This document shows positions 17,874 to 26,151 of a DNA stretch of 64,000 nt, piece by piece (within the stretch, counting starts at the first letter, position 1; each line of letters opens with the position of its first letter). Origin of the DNA: Qipengyuania gaetbuli. Lineage in GTDB: Bacteria; Pseudomonadota; Alphaproteobacteria; Sphingomonadales; Sphingomonadaceae. The stretch lies in contig NZ_JAIUZO010000002.1 of assembly GCF_020171365.1 (NCBI RefSeq), positions 310,001 to 374,000 on the forward strand, read 5' to 3'. The notes beneath the pieces were generated by a model, which saw only the letters and a list, made by a program, of their open reading frames with translations, did no database searches and was not told where the DNA came from. The position numbers were made by a program, and so were the translations under genes.

Positions 17874-19381
17874 CCTCCGGCGCGCGGCAGGGTGAGGCTG
17901 ACCAGCAGTCCACCCAGGTCCTCGCTTTCGCCAAGTTCCACCGATCCGCCGTAGATTTCCGCGACATCGCGCACGATGGCGAGGCCGAGGCCCGTACCCG
18001 GCTTGCCCGTGTCGAGCCGTGCGCCGCGGTCGAAGATACGGGTCCGCTCGCTCGGCGGGATGCCTTCGCCGTCGTCCTCGACCCAGATGGTGCAGTCCTT
18101 GCCCTCGCGGTCGGCATCGATGGTGACGAAGACGCTGCCGCCGCCGTATTTCGCCGCGTTCTCGATCAAATTGCCGAGGATCTCGTCGAGGTCCTGCCGC
18201 TCGATCGACACGGCGGCCTGCTTGTTGCCGTCGACATCGAAGCGCGTGTCCTCGTAGATGCGCGTGACAGCCCGCAGCACGCTTTCCGCGCTCGGCCAGA
18301 CATCGGCGCGCGAATGGCCCGATGCCCTGCGGCCCACTGCCCTTGCACGCGCAAGGTGGTGTTCCACATGACGCTGCATGGTCTTGGTCTCGCGGAAGAC
18401 GAGGTCGGATAATTGCGGATCGTTGGCCGTGGCGGCGTTGGTCAGCACGGTCAGCGGGGTCTTCAGCGCATGGGCCAGATTGCCCGCGTGCATCCGCGCC
18501 TCTTCAGCCTGTTTCTCGCTATGGGCGAGCAAGCCGTTGATTTCTTCGACCAGCGGCTCGACTTCCAGCGGCAGCGGTTCGGTAATCCGGTTGGCCCCTT
18601 CGGAGCGCATGGACTGGATCGCGGCACGCACGCGGCGCAGCGGCGAAAGACCGTAATAGCTCTGCAGGGCGGCCATGATCAGCAGGCCAAGGGCAAGCGC
18701 GGCAAAGCTCCACACGAGGATGGAGCGGATACGCGAGATCTGGAAATCCAGCTCCTCGCGCGCCGAGGCGACCGCGAAGGTCCAGCGCGCATCGCTGTCA
18801 GGCAGGATGACGCTGCGTTCGACGATACGCAGGGGTTCGCCGGCGAACTGGTAGCTGTCGTAGAAATGCGGATCGTCGTCGAAATGGTCCTGCCGCAGCT
18901 TGAGCGGGCTGTCCCACAGCGAACGGGACAACGAGGGTTCGAGCGAATCCGAGGTGTAGCCTTCCTGCCCTTCCGCACTGATCTGGTAGTAGAGCCCGCT
19001 GTTGGGCTCGAGGAAGCGCGGCTCGCCGACGGGACGATTGAAGTAGATTTCGCCGTCCGGGCCGACTTCGGCCACCACCAGCATGGCGTTGAGGAGGTAT
19101 TCCAGCTGGTCGTCGAAATTCTTCTCCACCATGCGCGTCAGCGTGCGGTCGAGCGCGAAGCCGCCGCCCAGCAACAGCACCGCGATCCACACCGCGGCGA
19201 TCGCCATCATGCGCTTGGCAAGGCTGCGGCGGGGCGGAGCGCCCGGAACCGTCACCCCCCCGTCTTCGGGCGCAGGCGTATCGGCGGGCGGGGTTACCGC
19301 CGCACGACGCGCCTCGGCAGCCGGAGTATCCTCAGGCCCGGGGTGCGTCTGCGGGGTCGTCGAGGCTGTACCCAAGTCCAC
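17870..19381 (-). CDS. Sensor histidine kinase (PhoQ-like architecture)
   Basis: Membrane sensor kinase paired with the regulator at 19332. In order: a proline-rich cytoplasmic N-terminus of about 55 residues, a first membrane helix (MMAIAAVWIAVLLLGGGFAL), a periplasmic sensor of about 150 residues rich in acidic residues (RQDHFDDDPHFYDS), a second helix (ILVWSFAALALGLLIM), a HAMP-like linker, an H-box with HALKTPLT, an N-box NLIENAAKYGG, DDGEGIPP and GTGLGLAI. 503 residues with all catalytic motifs intact. The acidic periplasmic patch recalls divalent-cation or antimicrobial-peptide sensors such as PhoQ, but the ligand is inferred only. It overlaps the regulator gene by 50 bases. Confidence 0.92.
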   Translation of the reverse strand: MDLGTASTTPQTHPGPEDTPAAEARRAAVTPPADTPAPEDGGVTVPGAPPRRSLAKRMMAIAAVWIAVLLLGGGFALDRTLTRMVEKNFDDQLEYLLNAMLVVAEVGPDGEIYFNRPVGEPRFLEPNSGLYYQISAEGQEGYTSDSLEPSLSRSLWDSPLKLRQDHFDDDPHFYDSYQFAGEPLRIVERSVILPDSDARWTFAVASAREELDFQISRIRSILVWSFAALALGLLIMAALQSYYGLSPLRRVRAAIQSMRSEGANRITEPLPLEVEPLVEEINGLLAHSEKQAEEARMHAGNLAHALKTPLTVLTNAATANDPQLSDLVFRETKTMQRHVEHHLARARAVGRRASGHSRADVWPSAESVLRAVTRIYEDTRFDVDGNKQAAVSIERQDLDEILGNLIENAAKYGGGSVFVTIDADREGKDCTIWVEDDGEGIPPSERTRIFDRGARLDTGKPGTGLGLAIVRDVAEIYGGSVELGESEDLGGLLVSLTLPRAGG

Positions 19382-20009
19382 GGATGGTCGTGATCACTTC
19401 CGCGCCCAGCTTCTTGCGGATGCGCGTAACGAAGACCTCGATCGTGTTGGAATCGCGGTCGAAATCCTGATCGTAGATATGTTCGATCAGCTCGGTGCGG
19501 CTGACCACCTTACCCTTGTGGTGCATGAGGTAACTCAGCAGCTTGTATTCCTGCGCGGTCAGCTTGACCGGCTCGCCTGCCAGCGTGACGCGGCCCGAAC
19601 GCGTGTCGAGACGCACCTGGCCTGCAGTCAGTTCGCTGGAGGTATTGCCCGAAGCACGGCGGATCAGCGCGCGCAGGCGGGCGATCAGTTCTTCGGTCTG
19701 GAAGGGCTTGGCGAGGTAATCGTCGGCGCCGGCATCGAGGCCTGCGACCTTGTCCGACCAGCTGTCACGCGCGGTCAGGACCAGGACGGGGAACTTGCGG
19801 CCTTCCTTGCGCCACATGCCGAGCACGGTCAGCCCGTCGATTTCGGGCAGGCCGAGATCGAGAATGACGGCATCGTAATCCTCGGTCGAACCGAGGAAAT
19901 GGCCGTCCTCGCCATCGGTCGAAAGATCGACCGCATAGCCGTTCTGTTCGAGAGTGGTTTTGAGCTGGAGGCCGAGCGTGGGCTCGTCCTCGACAATCAG
20001 GATCCGCAT
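19332..20009 (-). CDS. OmpR/PhoP-family response regulator
   Basis: DNA-binding partner of the adjacent kinase. The receiver domain holds the acidic pair VEDEP, the phosphorylated Asp 51 in VILDLGLPEIDG, the Thr in LVLTARD and the Lys in YLAKPF. The winged-helix output domain has LTAQEYKLLSYLM and the recognition region NTIEVFVTRIRKKLG, ending IRGLGY. 225 residues, intact. The kinase start lies inside its last 50 bases, so the two are tightly coupled. Repeats upstream (20035-20076) may be its own operator. Confidence 0.95.
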   Translation of the reverse strand: MRILIVEDEPTLGLQLKTTLEQNGYAVDLSTDGEDGHFLGSTEDYDAVILDLGLPEIDGLTVLGMWRKEGRKFPVLVLTARDSWSDKVAGLDAGADDYLAKPFQTEELIARLRALIRRASGNTSSELTAGQVRLDTRSGRVTLAGEPVKLTAQEYKLLSYLMHHKGKVVSRTELIEHIYDQDFDRDSNTIEVFVTRIRKKLGAEVITTIRGLGYSLDDPADAPRA

Positions 20010-20034
20010 GAATTTCCGTCCTTGTAACCTTTGT

Positions 20035-20076
20035 GACGCGTGTCGTTCATGTAGATGAACGCGTCAAGATGAACGG
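20035..20076 (-). promoter_or_regulatory. Repeat-rich leader, candidate regulator-binding site
   Basis: Read on the reverse strand, CGTTCATCT occurs twice with five bases between the copies. It is followed by an inverted copy (ATGAACG), flanked by GACGCG/CGCGTC. This sits in the 81 bases between the PepSY gene and the response regulator. OmpR-family regulators bind direct repeats, but their usual period is 10-11 bases and here it is 14, so the link is tentative. It could equally be an RNA hairpin. Confidence 0.35.
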
Positions 20077-20090
20077 AGTTTCTCCGGCGA

Positions 20091-20396
20091 TCAGTTGCTG
20101 CGCCGGATTACCCGGCCGGTGCGCGCATCGACATCCACGAACAGCACGCGGCCGTTGCGGATGAACTTGAGGCGATAGGCCACGGCCACGCTGTCATAGG
20201 CGGGGCCGAGATATTCGGCATCGCCCATGGTCGGCAGGATGCGCGCCTCGATCTGGCGAAGCGAAAGGGTGCGGCCCGCGCTCATTTCCTTGCGCGCTTC
20301 GCCCTGGTCGGAACGGCTCTGCGCCGCGAGCGGGGCCGCAACAATCGGGCCGGCGACGAGGCCGACGGCGAGAAAGGAGGAGAGCAGGCGTTTCAT
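20091..20396 (-). CDS. PepSY-like periplasmic protein
   Basis: 101 residues: a signal peptide (MKRLLSSFLAVGLVAGPIVA, likely cleaved before QSRSDQG) followed by a PepSY-type module of about 65 residues. That module has a helix (SLRQIEARILPTM), strands (AYRLKFIRNGRVLFVDVDA) and the typical ending TGRVIRRSN. PepSY proteins are periplasmic inhibitors or modulators and are often encoded next to PhoPQ-like systems, as here. It lies 81 bases upstream of the response regulator on the same strand, so it is either the first gene of the operon or a target of the regulator. Confidence 0.85.
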   Translation of the reverse strand: MKRLLSSFLAVGLVAGPIVAAPLAAQSRSDQGEARKEMSAGRTLSLRQIEARILPTMGDAEYLGPAYDSVAVAYRLKFIRNGRVLFVDVDARTGRVIRRSN

Positions 20397-20458
20397 GGTG
20401 CCTGTGTGACTAATCGCGATCCATTGAACAAGGTGTGAATACCGCCTTTCGCGCCCGT

Positions 20459-21184
20459 TCAGCGGGTCATCTCGTATTTCACCAGCACCGAAACGCCGGT
20501 CCCGACCTCGCCGGGTTCGATCTGGGTCGTCGCGTCGGCCGAGACGGAGGAGACCGCGATAGCGCCCTCGCCGCGCATCATCGGGCCATAGCTCTGGTAG
20601 CTTTCGGACACTTCGAGCAGGCGCACACCGGTATAGCCGCTCATGCGTGCATATTCCTCGGCCATGGCAAGCCCGCTGGCGAAAGCCGCCTTGCGTGCGG
20701 CCTGCTTCGCGTCCTTGTCGTCCTCCAGCATGAAGTTCGGGCCGTAAATGTTGTTCGCGCCCGCGCCGACCAGCGCGTCGAGCACTTCGCCTGCACGCTT
20801 CAGGTCACGCAGCTTCACGTTGAGCTGGTTGGTCACGTCATAACCGACGAAAGTCGGCTGCCGGCCGTCGTTGTTGTACTGGTACTGGGCGTTCAGGTTG
20901 AAGTTCGAGGTCTGGATATCCTTGCGCGCAATGCCGAGCGAACGGAGCTTGTCGATCAGCCGTTCCATCTGCTGAGCGTTGAGGCGCACGGCCTCCTGCG
21001 CGGTGGCGGCCCGCGTCGTTACCCCTGCCCCGACCCCCGCGACATCGGGTGCCGTGCGGACCACCTCGTTGACGGTCAGTTCCACTACCGGACCGGTAGC
21101 GGCAATCTGGATCTCGGCACCCAGGGCGGGCGAAGCAGCGGCAATCGCGGCGATGGCGGCGGCGGTAACGGTGATGCGGGACAT
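20459..21184 (-). CDS. SIMPL-domain (DUF541) periplasmic protein
   Basis: 241 residues with a signal peptide (MSRITVTAAAIAAIAAASPALGAE) and a SIMPL/DUF541 domain. Recognisable parts are VVELTVNEVVRTAPDVAGVGAGV, the ARKDIQTSNFNLNAQY strand and the C-terminal EPGEVGTGVSVLVKYEM. The family is periplasmic or outer-membrane associated and has been linked to oxidative stress, with no known enzymatic activity. The start at 21184 has an excellent AAGGAG site 8 bases upstream, so the in-frame ATG at 21220 is unlikely. Possibly transcribed with the PepSY gene 62 bases downstream. Confidence 0.9.
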   Translation of the reverse strand: MSRITVTAAAIAAIAAASPALGAEIQIAATGPVVELTVNEVVRTAPDVAGVGAGVTTRAATAQEAVRLNAQQMERLIDKLRSLGIARKDIQTSNFNLNAQYQYNNDGRQPTFVGYDVTNQLNVKLRDLKRAGEVLDALVGAGANNIYGPNFMLEDDKDAKQAARKAAFASGLAMAEEYARMSGYTGVRLLEVSESYQSYGPMMRGEGAIAVSSVSADATTQIEPGEVGTGVSVLVKYEMTR

Positions 21185-21314
21185 GGCGTAACTCCTTAAA
21201 CCTCGGTACCTTTTCGGCATCCTTGCTTTACCGATGGCTGAACGGTTCGGTTCCCCGCTTCCCTTGTCGCCGTGAAGCCGTTAGCCAGCCCCAAGCGAAA
21301 TCAAGGGGACGAGA

Positions 21315-22889
21315 ATGGGTATCCGCAAATTCCTGGCCGGCATGGCAATGGCCGTGATGGCGAGCAGCGCGTCGGCACAGATGCAGCCCGTCCCAGACCG
21401 CCAGCCGGGCGAGGCGGAAGGCCCGTTCGAGACCCTCATCGTGTCCGGTGCGACCATGATCGAGGGGTCCGGCGCCCCGCCGATGGGCCCGGTCGATATC
21501 GTGATCGAGGGTAACCGCATTGCCGCGATCCACGGGGGCGGCGCGCCGGACGCGGTGAAGGCAGGTGCATCACGCTTGCTCGATGCGCGCGGCATGACAG
21601 TCATGCCCGGCTTCGTCGACGTGCACGGCCATAATGGCGATCCCGGTAAGGCCGCCCAACCGTCCTATGGCTATCGCCTGTGGCTAGCCCACGGCGTCAC
21701 CAGCGTGCGCGGCGTCTCGTTCTATTTCGGCCCCGGCCAGCCCGACCTGACCGATGCCCAGCGCAGCGCGGCGAACACGATCGTCGCGCCGCGGCTCTAC
21801 CCTTACGCCGTATTCGGCGACAAATGGGGCCGCCCCGCCCCCACGACCCAAGCGGGCGCGCGCGAATGGGTGCGCTGGGCCAAGGCGCAGGGGTTCTGGG
21901 GGATCAAGTTCTTCAACTCGCTGATGCCCGATGTCTTCGCCGCCGCGCTGGACGAAGCGGAAAAGCAGGGCATGGGCACGGTCGCCCACCTCGCCCAGCC
22001 GGGCGTGCAGCGCGTCAATGCGAAAAAGGCGGTGGAACTGGGCCTCGACGGCGTGACCCATTTCTACGGCCACTTCGAAAGCCTGCTGAGCGACAATGCG
22101 CTGGTCCGCTATCCCGAAGGCTACAATTATTTCGACGAGCAATCCCGCTTCGCGTGGGTCGCGCGCCTTGCCGACCAGGTGGTCGAGCCGGGCAGCGAGG
22201 AATGGGACGAGTACATCGATTTCCTGGTCGAAAGCGGCGTGACGCTCAGTCCCACCTTCAACATCTATTCCGCCAGCCGCGACGTGATGGCGGCCAAGAA
22301 CCGCGACTGGCACGCGCGCTATTCGCTGCCCTCGCTGATGGATTTCTACGCCCCCAGCGCGACCAATCACGGCAGCTATTACAAGGACTGGAGCACCGAG
22401 GACGAGGTCGCCTGGCGCAAGTTCTACCGTTACTGGTTCGACCTGACGGCAGAATTCCACCGCCGCGGCGGGCGTGTCACCGCGGGCAGTGACCCGGGCT
22501 ATATCTACCAGACCTGGGGCTTCGCCTATATCGGCGAGCTCGAAATGCTGCGCGAAGCGGGCCTTTCCCCTCTGGAGGTAATTCGCGCCGCGACTATTTC
22601 GGGCGCGGAGGAAATCTACGAGCCGCGCGGGGAAGAACCGCCGATGGGCACCATCCAGGTGGGCAAGCTGGCCGATCTCGTCATCGTGCCGGGCAATCCG
22701 CTGGACAATCTGAAACTGCTCTACGGCACCGGCCACACGAAGCTCAATTACGAGAGCGGCGAGATCGAGCAGGTCGGCGGCGTGCGCTGGACCATTAAGG
22801 ACGGCGTGGTCTACGACGCGCCGAAACTGCTCGAAAGCGTGGCCGCCATGGTCGAAGCGCAGAAGGCTCAGCAGCCTTCGGGCGAGTAG
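21315..22889 (+). CDS. Secreted metal-dependent amidohydrolase
   Basis: 524 residues with a signal peptide (MGIRKFLAGMAMAVMASSASA, cleavage before QMQP), so the enzyme is exported. The amidohydrolase fold is clear: the N-terminal beta domain (IVSGATMIEGSGAPPMGPVDIVIEGNRI), the metal motif VMPGFVDVHGHN, later histidines (VAHLAQPG, VTHFYGHF), the active-site Asp in TAGSDPG, and the closing GTIQVGKLADLVIVPGNPL. Related secreted proteins cleave cyclic imides or dipeptides, for example imidazolonepropionase-like prolidases. The substrate is not predictable. It stands alone, divergent from the SIMPL gene. Confidence 0.88.
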   Translation: MGIRKFLAGMAMAVMASSASAQMQPVPDRQPGEAEGPFETLIVSGATMIEGSGAPPMGPVDIVIEGNRIAAIHGGGAPDAVKAGASRLLDARGMTVMPGFVDVHGHNGDPGKAAQPSYGYRLWLAHGVTSVRGVSFYFGPGQPDLTDAQRSAANTIVAPRLYPYAVFGDKWGRPAPTTQAGAREWVRWAKAQGFWGIKFFNSLMPDVFAAALDEAEKQGMGTVAHLAQPGVQRVNAKKAVELGLDGVTHFYGHFESLLSDNALVRYPEGYNYFDEQSRFAWVARLADQVVEPGSEEWDEYIDFLVESGVTLSPTFNIYSASRDVMAAKNRDWHARYSLPSLMDFYAPSATNHGSYYKDWSTEDEVAWRKFYRYWFDLTAEFHRRGGRVTAGSDPGYIYQTWGFAYIGELEMLREAGLSPLEVIRAATISGAEEIYEPRGEEPPMGTIQVGKLADLVIVPGNPLDNLKLLYGTGHTKLNYESGEIEQVGGVRWTIKDGVVYDAPKLLESVAAMVEAQKAQQPSGE

Positions 22890-22931
22890 CGCTTGCAGCT
22901 TGCGGGCCGCGCGACTACCTCGCGGCCCGAC

Positions 22932-24737
22932 ATGGCACAGCCCCCCATCCTAAGCCTCGAAGGCATGGCCCTGCAGCAGGGCGGAAAATGGTTGTTCGGC
23001 GGTCCCGACCACGAGCCGCTCGACCTGCATATCGGCCCGCGCGACCGGCTCGCGCTGATCGGCCGCAATGGCGTTGGCAAGACCACGCTTTTCCGCATGA
23101 TTGACGGGCGCATCGAAACCGATGCAGGCACACGCAAGGTCAAGCCGCACGCCAAGATCGTGCTGCTCGAACAGGATCCGGACCTGTCGGGTTACAAGAC
23201 CCTGCTCGACTGGGCGCTCGCCGGCGAGCACGCGCCGCAGGAGCACGAGGTCGAAGCCATCGCCGGCCAGCTCGGCATCGACATGAGCCGCGAGACCAAT
23301 GGCGCCAGCGGGGGTGAAAAGCGCCGCGCGGCCATTGCCCGCGCGCTGGCGCAGGACCCCGACCTGCTGCTGATGGACGAGCCGACCAACCACCTCGACC
23401 TCGGCGCGATCGACTGGCTGGAGGGCTGGCTCGAACGCTATCGCGGCGCTTTCGTGGTCATCAGCCACGACCGCACCTTCCTGAAGCGCCTGACCCGCGC
23501 GACCATCTGGCTCGACCGCGGCATCCTGCGGCGCAAGGAAGTCGGTTTCGGCGGCTACGAGGCGTGGGAAGAACAGGTCTATGCCGAAGAAGCGCGCGCG
23601 GCGGAAAAGCTCGACGCCAAGCTGAAGATCGAGGCCCACTGGCTCGAACGCGGCGTGACCGCGCGGCGCAAGCGCAACCAGGGACGGCTCGAAAAGCTGT
23701 GGCAGATGCGCGCCCAGCGCGCCTCCATGATCGCCAGTGCCGGCACGGCCAAGCTCAAGCTCGCCACGGAAGAAGACTTCAAGTCGAAGTCGGTCATCGT
23801 CGCCGAGAACATCACCAAGTCCTATGGCGACCGCACGATCATCAAGCCCTTCTCGCTGCGCATCCAGCGCGGCGACCGGATCGGCATCGTCGGTGCGAAC
23901 GGGGCCGGCAAGACCACGCTGCTCAAGATGCTGACCGGCGAAATGCAGCCCGACAGCGGCACGGTCGACATCGCCAAGACGCTGACCGGCGTGATGATCG
24001 ACCAGCAGCGCCAGCTGCTCGGCGAGGACAAGACCGTGCGGCAGGTGCTGGCCGAAGGCGGCGACTGGATCGACGTTCGGGGGTCGCGCAAACACGTGCA
24101 GGGCTATCTCAAGGAGTTCCTGTTCGACCCCAAGATCGTCGATATGAAGGTCGCAGTCCTGTCGGGCGGCGAACGCAGCCGCCTGCTGCTGGCCCGCGAA
24201 TTCGCCAAGGCATCGAACCTGCTGGTGCTGGACGAGCCAACCAACGATCTCGACCTCGAAACGCTCGACCTGCTGCAGGAAGTGATTGCCGATTACGAAG
24301 GCACTGTCCTCATCGTCAGCCACGACCGTGACTTCCTCGACCGCACGGTAACGATCACGCTCGGCCTCGACGGGACCGGCAAGGTGGACGTGGTCGCGGG
24401 CGGTTACGAAGATTGGGAAGCCAAGCGGCGCCAGCCGGTCTCCGGCAAGGCGAAAAAGGAAGATAAGGCCCCCGCGCCCGCCCCTGCCCCGCCGCCGTCC
24501 AAACCGACCAAGCTGTCGTACAAGGACCAGCGCGATTTCGAGCTGCTGCCCGCGCGGATCGAGGAGCTGGAAGCGGCCATCGCCAAGGGCGAGACAATCC
24601 TGTCCGACCCCGGTCTCTACACCTCCGATCCACAGAAATTCGCGACTATCAGCAAGGGCATCGAAAATGCGCGTGCCGAAAAGGACGCAGCGGAAGAGCG
24701 CTGGCTGATGCTGGCGGAAATGGTCGAGGCGCTTTGA
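22932..24737 (+). CDS. uup: ABC-F ATPase, Uup-like
   Basis: Cytosolic twin-ATPase protein of the ABC-F family, which acts on ribosomes or DNA intermediates and is not a transporter. Two ATP-binding cassettes: GRNGVGKTT, the signature ASGGEKRR and DEPTNHLDL in the first; GANGAGKTT, LSGGERSR and DEPTNDLDLE in the second. The linker between them is shorter than in EttA. A proline-alanine stretch leads to a C-terminal coiled coil (from DFELLPARIEELEAAIA), the Uup hallmark. 601 residues from the ATG at 22932; an upstream in-frame start at 22893 is less likely. Its TGA overlaps the next gene's TTG. Confidence 0.93.
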   Translation: MAQPPILSLEGMALQQGGKWLFGGPDHEPLDLHIGPRDRLALIGRNGVGKTTLFRMIDGRIETDAGTRKVKPHAKIVLLEQDPDLSGYKTLLDWALAGEHAPQEHEVEAIAGQLGIDMSRETNGASGGEKRRAAIARALAQDPDLLLMDEPTNHLDLGAIDWLEGWLERYRGAFVVISHDRTFLKRLTRATIWLDRGILRRKEVGFGGYEAWEEQVYAEEARAAEKLDAKLKIEAHWLERGVTARRKRNQGRLEKLWQMRAQRASMIASAGTAKLKLATEEDFKSKSVIVAENITKSYGDRTIIKPFSLRIQRGDRIGIVGANGAGKTTLLKMLTGEMQPDSGTVDIAKTLTGVMIDQQRQLLGEDKTVRQVLAEGGDWIDVRGSRKHVQGYLKEFLFDPKIVDMKVAVLSGGERSRLLLAREFAKASNLLVLDEPTNDLDLETLDLLQEVIADYEGTVLIVSHDRDFLDRTVTITLGLDGTGKVDVVAGGYEDWEAKRRQPVSGKAKKEDKAPAPAPAPPPSKPTKLSYKDQRDFELLPARIEELEAAIAKGETILSDPGLYTSDPQKFATISKGIENARAEKDAAEERWLMLAEMVEAL

Positions 24738-25309
24738 GCGCAAGGCAGCTGGCCGAAGAGATTGCCGCCTGCCGGCTGTGCGAACGGCACCTGCCGCACG
24801 GTGTCCGGCCGGTGGCGAGTTTCTCCCCGACGGCAAGGCTTCTGATCATCGGGCAGGCCCCCGGATCGAAGGTCCATGAAAGCGGCATCCCGTGGGACGA
24901 TGCGAGCGGCGACCGCCTTCGCGAATGGACCGGCCTGACGAGGGAGCAAATGTACGATCCGGTGCAGGTCGCACTCGTGCCGATGGGCTTCTGCTATCCG
25001 GGCAAGGCAAACGGCGGGGACAAGCCCCCGCGCCCCGAATGTGCGCCGCAATGGCATGACCGCGTACTGGACGTGCTTCGGGAAGAGAGGCTTACCCTGC
25101 TGGTCGGCACTTACGCGCAGGCGCGTTACCTGCCCGAATCGCGCAAGCTTTCCCTCGTGGAGCGCGTGCGGCGTTTCCGGGACTATCTTCCCGAGTATCT
25201 CCCCCTGCCCCATCCCTCGTGGCGCAGCACCTTGTTCATGCGCGCCAATCCGTGGTTCGAGACAGAGGTATTGCCGGAGCTGCGCAATAGGATCGCGCGC
25301 CTGCTCTAG
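24734..25309 (+). CDS. Uracil-DNA glycosylase family protein
   Basis: A 191-residue protein of the uracil-DNA glycosylase superfamily. The water-activating loop is GQAPGSKVHESGIPWDD and the DNA-intercalation loop is LPHPSWRS, near the C-terminus. Two N-terminal cysteines (CRLCERH) recall iron-sulfur family 4/5 enzymes, but the second pair of cysteines is not obvious, so a cluster is doubtful. The start is a TTG that overlaps the stop of uup (TTGA), giving tight coupling. This subgroup is widespread in alphaproteobacteria and its substrate is unproven. Confidence 0.85.
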   Translation: MSARQLAEEIAACRLCERHLPHGVRPVASFSPTARLLIIGQAPGSKVHESGIPWDDASGDRLREWTGLTREQMYDPVQVALVPMGFCYPGKANGGDKPPRPECAPQWHDRVLDVLREERLTLLVGTYAQARYLPESRKLSLVERVRRFRDYLPEYLPLPHPSWRSTLFMRANPWFETEVLPELRNRIARLL

Positions 25310-25575
25310 CCCGCGTCCCTTTCGGCAAGGAGCTGCCGGTAATACCGCGTGCGGCGGACGATCACAGCGACCAGGATGATCCAGGCAGCCGCCACGAGAA
25401 TGAAACCCAGCCGCTGAAGGGGCAGCGACCCGATCATCGGCCATTCACCGGTCACGCGGGGCCAGACCACCATGATGGCACCTGCAACGAGCAAGCCGAG
25501 CCCCGTCCAGCGCCAGCCTCGCGCGTAGCGACGAATCGCGGGACGTAAGTCGGGAGCTACTCTGCCAATCTTCAT
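25306..25575 (-). CDS. Small two-helix membrane protein
   Basis: 89 residues with two membrane helices (TGLGLLVAGAIMVVWPRV and LGFILVAAAWIILVAVIV) separated by a short loop, and arginine-rich ends (PDLRPAIRRYARGWRW, RRTRYYRQLLAERD). Both ends probably face the cytoplasm. It overlaps the glycosylase gene tail-to-tail by four bases and follows the DUF6456 gene by 12 bases, suggesting an operon with it. No function recognised. Confidence 0.7.
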   Translation of the reverse strand: MKIGRVAPDLRPAIRRYARGWRWTGLGLLVAGAIMVVWPRVTGEWPMIGSLPLQRLGFILVAAAWIILVAVIVRRTRYYRQLLAERDAG

Positions 25576-25587
25576 ACCGCAGACCTT

Positions 25588-26061
25588 TCAAGCAATCCGG
25601 TAGTAGTCCGCCACACGGTCCAGTGCCAACTTCAGTACCAGCTTGCCGCTGCGCACCGGCCAGCCGAGGCCCTTCTCCGCCTCGGGCAGGCTTTCGCAGC
25701 CGCAGACTACGCGCCACAGGACATCGGACAGGCCGCTGCCCGCTTCGGCCATCGCCGCGCCGAACCGCGCCTTCGCCGCAAGCTGGCGCTCGGTCGGCGT
25801 CATGCCGTCACCGCCGCCACCGTCGACGCGCACCGGGTCCCAGCGCATGGTGACGCCGGGCGAAAGCTGGGCCCGCTCGTAATCCAGCCGCAGTCGTTCC
25901 CCGGCTTGGAAGAGGCGGTCGTCCAGATGCCCCCGCGCATGGAGCCAGGACAACGGACTTTCGGCGAGATTTACCGTTACGGTTCGCTTGGCGGCCCTAG
26001 CCGAGCCACGACCGCTCACGCCGGTCTCCGTCAATTCTCGTTCGACCAGTTCTCGGCGCAT
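25588..26061 (-). CDS. DUF6456 domain protein
   Basis: 157 residues. The pattern NLAESPLSWLHARG, the AGERLRLDYERAQLSPGVTMRWD segment and a C-terminal DRVADYYRIA fit DUF6456, an alphaproteobacterial family often joined to helix-turn-helix regions. Here the N-terminus is short and basic (SARAAKRTV). The part around DVLWRVVCGCESLPEAEKGLGWPVRSGKLVLKLALD looks like a compact helical, possibly DNA-binding, unit. I start at the ATG at 26061, with AGGAGACTG upstream; the frame is open much further but without coding character. It is divergent from the XRE regulator across a 90-base control region. Confidence 0.75.
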   Translation of the reverse strand: MRRELVERELTETGVSGRGSARAAKRTVTVNLAESPLSWLHARGHLDDRLFQAGERLRLDYERAQLSPGVTMRWDPVRVDGGGGDGMTPTERQLAAKARFGAAMAEAGSGLSDVLWRVVCGCESLPEAEKGLGWPVRSGKLVLKLALDRVADYYRIA

Positions 26062-26098
26062 CGGCAGTCTCCTTTGTCTGTGGTGTGCCCTTGCAAAG

Positions 26099-26138
26099 TT
26101 CCGGTTATTGTAGGAAAGGTCAAAAACCATTCCGGTTA
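26099..26138. promoter_or_regulatory. Direct repeats in the divergent DUF6456/XRE promoter region
   Basis: TTCCGGTTA occurs at 26099-26107 and again at 26130-26138, 31 bases apart (three helical turns), in the 90 bases between two divergent genes. The second gene is an XRE-type regulator, so an autoregulatory operator is a reasonable guess. Confidence 0.4.
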
Positions 26139-26151
26139 AGGGAGAGCCCGA

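Noticed and set aside
20427..20441. GAAC-N7-GAAT, a near LexA box before the PepSY gene
   Set aside because: One of the eight conserved bases is wrong, and no -35 or -10 elements surround it; chance is likely.
22950..24836. A 628-codon open frame on the reverse strand opposite the Uup-like gene
   Set aside because: It is a typical high-GC antisense shadow: low-complexity His/Asp/Arg-rich translation, no family match, and both ABC-F cassettes lie on the forward strand.
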